A stretch of 64,000 nucleotides of DNA, taken from assembly GCA_031769625.1 (NCBI GenBank), contig JAUIMM010000888.1, forward strand, positions 124,001-188,000. Reading direction: 5' to 3'. Positions 55,666 through 64,000 of this stretch are shown in pieces (within the stretch, counting starts at the first letter, position 1; each line of letters begins with the position of its first letter). Below the pieces are notes generated by a model. It was not told the DNA's origin and did no database searches. It saw nothing but the letters and a program-made list of their open reading frames with translations. The position numbers were made by a program, and so were the translations under genes. Origin of the DNA: Taudactylus pleione. Taxonomy: Eukaryota; Chordata; Amphibia; Anura; Myobatrachidae.

Positions 55666-57338
55666 TTTATTTGAATAATATATTTAGGTAATCAGCAATT
55701 ATTATCGCAAGTCTGCTACAGTCTTATAATATTTTATCGTATATAAATTGCCATAAGTATTATCTCCAGTCTTTAGATTGTGTGTAGGCATGATTGAACT
55801 TAAGTCCTAAATGTTTGGTATGTGCTACATGTTTGTTTAAGCCATTTTATTGCTGGGTCTCTATTGGCTGGCTAGTGGGGGGTTGTCATTAATTAGGATG
55901 CACACTTGGGTACATCTCTACTTAAATATCATTCACTAGGCTGTTTAGCCTTGGCTGAAGTTAGCAGAATCACAAGTGCAAAATAGATTTTAGGGAAAAT
56001 GTCAGCGTTAGACCGGCGTTAAACCGAAGGAGAACATTTAATCAAACACAACTAAACTGCTATCAATACTGCATATGGACACCTATGGAGCATCAAGTGT
56101 GAGTTCACTACCTCTTCACAACAAACACCTGCTGCCGGCATAACCAGGACATGCAACACTGAACGCCTTGTTTGCTCATTGCAAAGACATTATCTCACTT
56201 GCTACAATTTGTGCTGCCTCTTTTTGTACAAAAACAAAATTCTTATTTGTACCAATGCAAAGTAACCTCTAAACCTTGCACATACAGTCTGATTTACCAT
56301 TGCTTTTGCCTAGCCTCACAACTTTGAACTTCTTTTTATTACTCATTTTCAAAACACTTTAAATCACATATATTCCCCTCAATAAAAAAAACCCACAACT
56401 TTGTTCATCAAGCATACGCATTCACCAACAGTGTTCTTTCACCAGCATTTTTGAAAAACCTTTAACACTGTCGTTCTCACACATACACTATTCTTACCTC
56501 ATTCACACCGTGACCATGTTTTCTTCATATTCTCACTTTACTCAGTGCCTACCTAATCCTTTATTCTGCCCCCTGTTCCCACCTCTACCCCCCCTAGTCT
56601 CCTCCCCTTCTCTCCCCCACTCTGTCTGTATTCCTCCCCTCTGCTTCCCTCCTTCTCCTCTCCCGTTACTCCTCTCTCATTCTTTTCTCCCCCACAATGG
56701 TCCTACTACCCAACCACTAAGCTGAGCACCCTCCTCTCCCTCTCACTTCACAACACCTTCATCTATATCACACTAATCTCCCTCCCTGTCCTACAAATGC
56801 CTCCCACCTCTCTTACCTATTGATCACTTCCTTCCACTCCCGCCTCCAAGATCTCACCTGTGCTGCTCCCTTCCTCTGGAACTCTCTCCCTCTCCGACTC
56901 TCCACCTCTCTACAAATCTTCAAACGGGCTCTCAAGACTCACTACTACAAAGCCTTCCAGCTCTCATCCTAACCTGCTGCTTACATGTATCTTCCTGACT
57001 GTCTATCCTATCTGTGTCACCCCTGTCTGTCTCCCCCCCCTATAGAATGTAAGCTCTCACGAGCAGGGCTCTCTTCCCTTATGTGCTTTTCCTTCCCTCA
57101 CTCATACGATCATCTACTCAAAACTCTCCACAAGGGCATTTTACACTTGGTAGCTGACGCCCTGCTGCTTTTTTGAGTGTTATGATCGCTACAGCAATGT
57201 TTATAAACCATGTTCTTATTCTGTATTGTCTTGTACTGTAAGTCGCTATTTTACGAGTTTGCTCATTTGTTAATGGACTTTGTGAGGCACTGCGGAATCC
57301 TTGTGGCGCCATAGAAATAAAGGATAATAATAATAATA
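55666..57338 (+). mobile_element. L2-type LINE, 5'-truncated or internally deleted
   Basis: Flanked by ATTTGC at 55660-55665 and 57339-57344, a short target duplication. The 3' end is GGCGCCATAGAAATAAAGG followed by (ATA)n at 57318-57338, typical of vertebrate L2 elements. The first 800 bp has no recognised frame. Confidence 0.8.
56500..57020 (+). pseudogene. L2-type ORF C-terminal remnant
   Basis: Around 56856-56965 one frame reads CAAPFLWNSLPLRLSTSL followed by QIFKRALKTHYYKAFQ, the conserved end of L2 reverse transcriptase proteins. Upstream, the C/T-rich stretch 56540-56850 is compatible with the same region but carries frame changes. Different subfamily from the remnant at 50640. Confidence 0.75.
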
Positions 57339-57389
57339 ATTTGCACAGCCGCTTGCGTGCCGCTCCGCAAAGCAGTCCATCTCTGAATC

Positions 57390-57799
57390 TTGCACAAAGG
57401 CGCTATTCCGATCGGGTCACAAGGTGCCAGAAATGTGGCGGATAAGTGATGGGCGGTCCTGGGTGGCGGCTAGTACTCTACGCAAAAATGGGCTGTTCAA
57501 TGGCTGTATTATGGTAATGCAGACTGTGGTTAGGAGCATCTGGAGACCACGGTTATTGATACATTGTGCAACAATATCTAGCAATATTCCAGCTCACCAA
57601 TATCTTTAATATGCTTATGCTGCAAATGTAATGATTAGTTACAGATTACGCTAGCTGGAAGAAAATGATACATTTAAAGTTCCTCTTTATATATCCCTTT
57701 CTCCAATCTTGATGTAGAGCCTCTTTTCCCTTCAGTCGCGGCGTCATTAGCGTGCAGCTTTGAAACAGGCCCAGCATGTGGTTATTGTCTGACTATACT
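57390..57799. other. Unassigned sequence
   Basis: Nothing recognised. Confidence 0.4.
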
Positions 57800-58040
57800 A
57801 ATTGTGGGTTGGGTATAGGATGCCGCCAGTCGGGATCCCTCTCCCCCTAGTGCCTAAACCTAACCCTCCCCCCTTAGTGCCTAACCCTAACCCTCCCGCT
57901 AGTGCCTAACCCTAACCCCTAAACCTAACCCAGCTACTTACCTTCAGTATCTTTGCAAGGTTCTGACAGGCGTCAGTATCTGGTACCGGTAATGTAAGCA
58001 TCGGAATCCAGGCCGCTGGGATGCCGTGGCATCCCCTAAT
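57800..58040. mobile_element. TTAGGG-interior MITE family, short copy
   Basis: GGATGCCGCCAGTCGGGATC leads into CCTAACCCTCCCCCC-type units (57845-57935). CTTACCTTCAGTATC and GGGATGCCGTGGCATCCC follow. Confidence 0.55.
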
Positions 58041-59011
58041 TGTAGCCTGGTGTAACTGCATTTTCATAGATGTATTGCTCATATTGTGCTTTATACATTA
58101 GTTTATGCTTCGATGTCGTGTACAGGGTAAAGGGGCACCAGCACTCCCAGCTACCTCTATGCCGTTCCCTGAGTGCGGCTACATGATAGTTTTCTGTTGT
58201 TTTCCCTTTAATATAAAACAGAAGGAGACACGTCAGTGAGCAGACAATCACAGATATTCTGGTGCATAAGTACGAGCGAAGCACGATCATTTGATGGCAG
58301 TCATTTATCAATGATCGGATGAGTAGGGACATCTTGCAATGCGTAATTTCAATTAATTATCCCCTTTCAAGCATTAAATCAAATGGTTGCACTGTTCACT
58401 ATTGGCTGACCCCAGATATTTTGTCGCCAGTGGTGTATTTTACTATAACGGAAGCGACACAGTGACATAATACATTACCAGTCAGTCTGAGAATAGGCTT
58501 TATCTTTAATAAGGGTCAGTGTGGATGTAGCCGGGATCCCAGGAATACATTTAGTTATGGGAGCAATGAAACCCCACAGTATGGCCACTGGGATACAATC
58601 ACGATAACCATTAATAATAAAAATCAATAAAGCATCACTGCAAAGACGCAGAGAGGATAGAACACAGCAACATAGGAGCAAATTGCTTCCTGATACTGCA
58701 TAATATACATAAACCGTATTTAATAATATTACTATTATTACAAGTATTTCTTCATATACAGATGTAATCGCCGTCATCGTTGCTCGCATCTCATAGGCTT
58801 CAACGGGTAAAATGCTGGCCACACCTAGTCGCAGCCCGGCCAGAGCTGCGATATGCCGCGATGCGTGATGCTGTGTGCGCGCATCATGGCAACGATGACG
58901 GCGGCTACTTCTGTAGCTTCTAAACACTCTGAAGACTTTGACAATTTTCTCAGAAAGTGTAACTAGGGTTTGACGGGTAATAAAATCCTATTTCTCCAAA
59001 ATTCAAACCCA
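58041..59011. other. Unassigned sequence
   Basis: A 150-codon minus-strand frame (58475-58927) with two hydrophobic stretches has no recognised homology and is not called. Confidence 0.35.
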
Positions 59012-59500
59012 GGGCCTAATTCAGAGAATTCCGTAACGGCAATATTTACGCAGATCGATCGATTGTTTAGCCATTGCGCATGCAAAAAAGCCGTACTGCG
59101 CATACGCAGCGATTGGTTTGAGATTATGCTCGCACAGGGGAATCATTCGCAAAGTTAGTGACAGGTTGTCAGCATTTGTGGGTGGTAACAGGGTTGGCTA
59201 GGCAAATGCAGGCGTGTCGGGACCGATTATTTTTCATTTCATGGGCGTGCTTAAATTAGCCATTGAGAGCTCCTTCGCAGCATCTCAGGAGAACCGCAGT
59301 GTTTGACACAGGTCAGACTACAGTCAGAAGCTAGGTGGCTGCCTGATCTGCATCGATGTTCCAGATGTTTACGCTGTTTCACAGCATCGGACAGATATGA
59401 GAAGGCAGCAGTGGGCGTCCCTATGCTCGGGGGAAGTTTTAGAAGTCATTAGCATATTATAGCAATTGGATCTTTGAGAGATCGCAGTTGCAATTGCATA
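59012..59500 (+). mobile_element. Group G MITE, right end lost
   Basis: Left end GGGCCTAATTCAGAGAATTC. The interior has GTTAGTGACAGG, GTGGGTGGTAACAGGG and GCAGGCGTGTCGG, the same ordered motifs as group C. No right terminus is seen before the next repeat at about 59505. Confidence 0.55.
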
Positions 59501-59504
59501 AGTG

Positions 59505-60420
59505 TAAAGGTTCCCACACTTGCCGATAAAAGGAACGATGTGGACGATAACAATATCGTTATCGTTCATCGTGTTCAATATCTTCCAGTGTGTATGCAAG
59601 ATATCGTTAACGGTGCGTGCTCCCATGAATCGTTAACGATGTCTTTCATCGCCTAAAATACTGACGATACTGGGCCTGATTCAGAGCCGGACGCTCTGAC
59701 CCGAGCGCTCTCTCTGAATCAGGGGCCCTCCTACCTAACATTGGAGCGGCCTCTTGGACGCTCGCATAGCTGTGGGTTACCACCCACAGCTTATGCGAGC
59801 GTCCATGATGATGGTAGCTATGGTCAAGACCATCGCGACCATCGGGCTTGCGACGAGACCCTGTGGTAGGGTCTCGCTGCCTCAAGCCCTGGAGTGATTT
59901 TGGCTCTATCAGAGCCAAAATCACTCCCACTGACATCACTAGTGATGTCAGTGGGGCCGGACCCAGACGGTAGGCGTTCCCATGGGAACGCCTCCGTCTA
60001 GCAGCAACGCCCCCGGCATGCCCATGAAAGGGGGCGTGCTGTCACTCACCATCGACAGCACGCCCCCTTTGGTGCGAGACCCCGAGCGACAGCTACCCCG
60101 TCGCTCGCCGGGTCTCGCGCATGCACACGACGGAGCTCCCTCCGTCGTGCGCAAGCGCATTTGGGTACCATCGACCCGCTTGCGAGCGTCCTGCGCTCGC
60201 GAGCGGGTCTGAATAAGACCCACTGTCAGGTGGTGCATGTTCAGGAACGAGAGGTGGTAGGGGCTGAACGATATCGTTAACGATATCGTTCAGTGTGTAT
60301 GCTCGATGTCGTTCCCAACATTGAGCCCGGCAGTGCAGGGAAACACTTAGCGATATCGCTCATGCAGCAGTTACCGACAAGAACACAATTGCCGACACCC
60401 GACGCATGTCATTCACTGTC
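59505..60420. mobile_element. ATCGTTAACGAT-rich MITE, split by a group A MITE
   Basis: The left part (59505-59671) has CGATAACAATATCGTTATCG and ATCGTTAACGAT palindromes. The right part (60222-60420) has GAACGATATCGTTAACGATA. A group A MITE with an ACT duplication lies between. Confidence 0.55.
59672..60221 (-). mobile_element. Group A hairpin-chain MITE, full length, 550 bp
   Basis: Reverse orientation to 2585. The ends are GGGCCTGATTCAGAG and GTCTGAATAAGACCC, with ACT on both sides (59669-59671, 60222-60224). The mini-foldback with internal terminal sequence is at 59672-59728. Paired stems include CGCTCGCATAGCTGTGGG with its complement (59760-59805), AGTGATTTTGGCTCT with its complement (59893-59925) and GGGGGCGTGCTGTC with its complement (60030-60068). 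Confidence 0.95.
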
Positions 60421-61512
60421 TAACCAGTGAGCCCAGCGAAGCTGCTACGTCACGATGAGGAGCTGGATGGCAGTACACACTTGGTACCACCTGTATCTCT
60501 CGACGACGTGGCCCACACATGCTGAGACAGAGACCATCATTCATCATAGACTTCCGCCATCCTTTATCAAATATCATCATGCTGGATCTGACTTTGAACA
60601 TGTCTTATGGTGGCGGGCACGGTACAATCGTAGGCAATGATGGATATGTTCAGTGAATCAGACTGACCTCACTGTGAGATGCTGTCGGACTGCAGGTGAT
60701 AAAATGAAGCGCAGATATGGGTCGCACTTTCAACTAGCGTGGTGGCCATACCTGTCCATGACGGAGCCACTAGAAGCATGTACACCGCACCAATACCCTG
60801 TTTGCCCAACAAGGGATACACTGTATGATGTTGTCGTTTCAAAGAAAACCAAAATCATTATAAGACGTCTCTTATGGAAAATAAAAATGTAATTACTTAC
60901 TGTATTGTGGAACGTGCTCAGAATACTTCTAACAGTGACAGAATCTGAATTTATTTATTTTCTCAATTTTCTTCTTTCCAAGAACCAGACTGTTGGATCC
61001 TTGACCGAAACTCTATTAATGTTTTTTTTTTTTCTTTCTTCTCTTCTCAAATTAATCACATGCAGTCAGGAATGTGACTGCCTATCTCCCAGCACTGTTC
61101 ACCAATTTACTTATTTACAATATTTAGAATGAACTTACTTATCAAAACGCTGAAACGGAGAGCTCATTCATCTTTCTGTCTACGAATTCTACATCACAAT
61201 ACCGGCATGATTGATAAAGAGTCCTGAGTTCAAGCACAGAGAACTGCACTACAGTAAAAATTCCAGCGGAAGATTAATTAAGAGTCATCTTCGGGCGACA
61301 GCTTTTTAAATAGGTTTTGGATTTAAACAAAATATCAGCTGAAGCAGAAGAGAGATTTTTTAAGACGAGAACGTAATGATTACTGGTTTCTACAAAGAAC
61401 ATGTCATTTTCATTAGTGGGAACCATCATAAAATAGGAAAGATTTGATCAGAGGTAAAAAGGTGCAGGGTTCTTACATATTGTATGATAGGCGTTTAAAT
61501 TGGAACAAGACC
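60421..61512. other. Unassigned sequence
   Basis: No repeat ends, tandem units or protein motifs recognised. Confidence 0.4.
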
Positions 61513-61515
61513 TTA

Positions 61516-61847
61516 TGGTGCATACACACGATCAGATTTTTCCTTCAGATATGAACGATAACGATTTAAAAATCGTTCAGTCGTTCATATCTGAAGGAAA
61601 ATCGTTCATATCTGACATGCCTGAACGATGAACGATGCGCGTTCCCGTTTGTCAGATAACGATATCTGACATCTGATGGGTTTGCAGTCAGACTTGGACG
61701 ATTCCATTCATTTTAATGCAGTCAAAAATCGTTCAAATCGTTCAAAACTTTGGTAAAATCGTTCAAATCGTTCAAATCGTTTAATCGTTCAATCGTTCAT
61801 CTGACAAATCTGACAAGTCTGACAAATCTGACCGTGTGTACGCTCCA
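61516..61847. mobile_element. MITE with TGGTGCATACACACG ends, 332 bp
   Basis: The ends are TGGTGCATACACACG and CCGTGTGTACGCTCCA, with TTA on both sides (61513-61515, 61848-61850). ATCGTTCAA repeats lie near the right end. It is the same family as 28234-28574 and nearly identical in inverted orientation. Confidence 0.9.
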
Positions 61848-61908
61848 TTAAATAAATATTTCATATGTCCTAGTAACGGGTCAACTGTGTTCTTATACTG
61901 TCTACTTA

Positions 61909-62501
61909 AGGTGCATACACACACAACGATTTTGTTACCAACGATTTTCTGAACGATTTTCTGTCAGATTATCTGTCAGATTTTTTAAAATGTTATGGAG
62001 CATACACACGGTCAGATTTGTCAGATGTATCAGATGAACGATTGAACAATTGAATGATCTGAACGATATGATGAACAATTTGACCAACGATTTGAACTAT
62101 GAATGATTTTTGACTGCATTAAAATGAATGGAATCGTCCAAGTCTGACTGCAAACACATCAGATGTCAGATATCGTTATCTGACCATTGGGAACGCACAT
62201 CGTTCATCGTTCAGATATGTCAGATTTTCCTTCAGATATGAACGATTGAACGATTTTTTAAATCGTTATCCTACAGATCTGAAGAAAAATCTGACCGTGT
62301 GTGTATGCACCATTATGAACGATTTTTTTGAACTACAAACTATTTTTGCATATTCCCTTACTGAAAATCGTTGAGTTGGTCAGTCTGACTGAACTACAAA
62401 CGTGAATGCGCATGAACAATAATCGTTCATCGTTTTAACTCAGAAAGTGAACGATTTTTTTACGATAATCGTTCAAAATATCGTTGTGTGTGTATGCACC
62501 T
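61909..62501. mobile_element. AGGTGCATACACAC MITE containing a nested MITE
   Basis: Outer ends AGGTGCATACACACAC and GTGTGTGTATGCACCT, with TTA on both sides (61906-61908, 62502-62504). Removal of 61996-62312 and one TTA restores a 273-bp element. Confidence 0.85.
61996..62312. mobile_element. Nested TGGAGCATACACACGG MITE, 317 bp
   Basis: The ends are TGGAGCATACACACGG and CCGTGTGTGTATGCACCA, with TTA on both sides (61993-61995, 62313-62315). Same family as 28234 and 61516, somewhat more diverged. Confidence 0.9.
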
Positions 62502-62504
62502 TTA

Positions 62505-63775
62505 GATGTTAGTGCAGCTCTGTTTATTTATCATTTGGAAGTTGCCCAATGCGTGCTGCCATATTTCTATGAAAATCTGTCCCACATAGAAGTCATAGAC
62601 GTATGAATCTGGAGCTCCTGTTTCCAACAGCATGTATACGTATCCAATGAAAACAGTCGTTTTTACTTTCCGATGATCTAACTTGATATTGTGGAGATTT
62701 CTAGATAAATGAACATTTGCAACTTTGTGTCAGGCGCAAGGATTCATTTGTGACATGCAGAGATACGCCTGGTAAAATGTGAATCTTACAGATACATGTA
62801 AATCAAAAATCCTAATGGGTGTCTTGCATCGCGACGCTAACGTTCCACTGAATTTATATGTGGACACCGCTGATCTGCTGATCCAAGAACAAGTGGACGC
62901 AACTATAACATGCGCTTTATTGAAAATATGAGCACATGGTGTCAGGGGGCGCCGTTAGAGAGGGGGCGGGTCTGCACCTCCTCAATCTTACTGGTCAGCA
63001 GCCCAGCACATGCTGCTGTGTGCTGGGCTGCATTGGCAGACCAGGAAGACTGCTAGGGGGCTCACAGTGCCCCCTCCCCACACGCTGCCAATAGAGTTGT
63101 TATATTTTCTTTCTAAGGGGGCCTGGTCACGTTTCCTGTTGTTAGGCCCATACCCCCAAATAGTAATGGGGCCCGGGGAGGCTCCTGTTGTTTGCATGTG
63201 CAGTGAGATAATTTTACACAAGTTGCTTTTCTACGTGGCGCAAATGACCACTAAGGGCCAGATTGCGAGTCACACACAATTCACACACAAGGCCGCTAGT
63301 CACATAGCTGAGCGATTTTCTCGCACATGCACAAAAAATTCTAAAAACTCCCTTAGTAGTGTCCACACGATTTACGCACAAAGACGCTGTTGAGATCGGG
63401 ACAGACTTTGCCAGAGATACTGCGGAAAAGAGATGGGCGTTCCTATGCGCAAAAATGGCCCCTTCGGTGGGCATGTTATGGGAATGCCGTGGGCGTGTCA
63501 ATGAAAGCGACTGCGTTCACAGATGCATGGCTGTAGGCATAGGAAGCCATAGTGAGACGGAGAACCTTCATCTGCTATAGGGCTGGTGCAAGTTTTGATG
63601 GTGCAACCGGTGGCGGCATCTGAGGACGCACCGATCGGTTTTACTGCGTGTACTGATGCTGATAATGTACATAAGGGGAGGAGTTTGTAGCGTCATTTGC
63701 CTAATGTTGCAGACGGACGACCACCAATAGACACTGCCGAGTGCACTGATACATACAGCTCAAAATCAGAACTTA
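62505..63775. other. Unassigned, partly GC-rich
   Basis: 62940-63180 is GC-rich, with CAGCCCAGCACATG and GTGTGCTGGGCTGC as an inverted pair. GGGCCAGATTGCGAG near 63255 may be an eroded repeat end. No gene is seen. Confidence 0.35.
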
Positions 63776-64000
63776 GGGCCTGATTCAGACCCACTCGCGA
63801 GCGGCTGTCCGCTCGCAAGTGGGTCGATGGTGCGCATGCGCGAGACGCGACGAGCGAAGGACTTTCCTTTGCTCGTTGTGTCTGATCAAAGGGGGCGTGC
63901 TGTCGATGTTGATTGACAGCACGCCCCCTTTGGTGGGCATGCTGGGGGCGTGCCTGCCAGACAGAGGCGTTCCCAAGGGAACGCCTACCGTCAGAAGCCG
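63776..64000 (+). mobile_element. Group A hairpin-chain MITE, cut by window end
   Basis: Starts GGGCCTGATTCAGACCC after TTA. It follows the 2585 copy through the first hairpins but lacks one internal segment (the GACGGAGGGAGCTCC hairpin). It runs off the window at 64000. Confidence 0.85.

Larger units (their letters stand above)
55525..57389 (+). mobile_element. Group D MITE interrupted by an L2-type LINE
   Basis: The left part (55525-55665) starts GGGCCTGATTCACACATG and matches the design of 21948. The right part (57339-57389) resumes with TTGCACAGCCGCTTGCGTG and stops after CATCTCTGAATC, so the final AGGCCC is missing. Joined, the two halves align with 21948-22502 across the break. Confidence 0.8.

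Noticed and set aside
58475..58927. 150-codon minus-strand frame with two hydrophobic segments
   Set aside because: No recognised family, and it overlaps repeat-like sequence at its N-terminus.

Overview
The window looks like repeat-saturated DNA from a large vertebrate genome, most likely a frog (moderate confidence). Tc1-like, L1-like, L2-like, hAT and MER2/Tigger-like elements occur beside Penelope-like insertions and hundreds-of-bp foldback MITEs. There is no bacterial gene density, no operon, and no convincing host exon. The organism is inferred from this mix, which I could not check by search. Almost every open frame in the window is a chance product of a repeat, and the palindromic MITEs open frames on both strands at once. 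The only recognisable coding remnants are broken transposases and reverse transcriptases: Tc1 (about 4.7-5.5 kb), hAT (16.65-17.83 kb), L1 ORF2 (30.1-31.8 kb), and two L2-type ends (50.6-51.3 and 55.7-57.3 kb).

The dominant component is one MITE superfamily whose ends read GGGCCTGATTCAGAG or GGCCCTCATTCAGAG. I name its groups A to G. Groups A (2585, 8366, 42108, 47484, 59672, 63776) and B (12136, 15289, 29346) are chains of about 8-12 back-to-back palindromes. Group C (9050, 10922, 18813, 20268, 31838, 35386) is about 600 bp long with few long hairpins. D (21948, 55525), E (53328), F (54407) and G (59012) share the ends but not the interior. Target-site duplications (TSDs) are 3 bp but of many sequences (TAT, ATA, ATT, TGA, TGT, TCT, TAA, ACT, TGG). 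A second hairpin chain with different sequence lies at 51679-52247.

Two large inverted-repeat insertions, 1199-4233 and 27491-33533, have the same plan: long inverted arms, a one-sided tail, and 14-15 bp TSDs. The first carries hammerhead-ribozyme-like motifs in both arms. A related region at 14.9-16.3 kb holds the best hammerhead candidate (16091-16138, minus strand). These fit Penelope-like retroelements, which are known to carry hammerheads.

Layout: 0-5.6 kb is a minisatellite split by MITE and Penelope-like insertions, then a Tc1 relic. 6-13.4 kb holds nested foldbacks. 13.4-18.8 kb holds the Penelope-like region with hammerhead and the hAT relic. 18.8-24.9 kb holds a MITE-riddled low-complexity array and a 62-bp minisatellite. 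26.2-33.5 kb holds a 17-bp minisatellite and a Penelope-like insertion containing an L1 and MITEs. 34-44.7 kb holds minisatellites, MITEs and a MER2-like element. 45-52 kb holds MITEs, a 44-bp minisatellite, an L2 end and the second hairpin chain. 53-64 kb holds heavily nested MITEs, including an L2 inside a MITE with a matching TSD. The nesting gives a readable relative insertion history.
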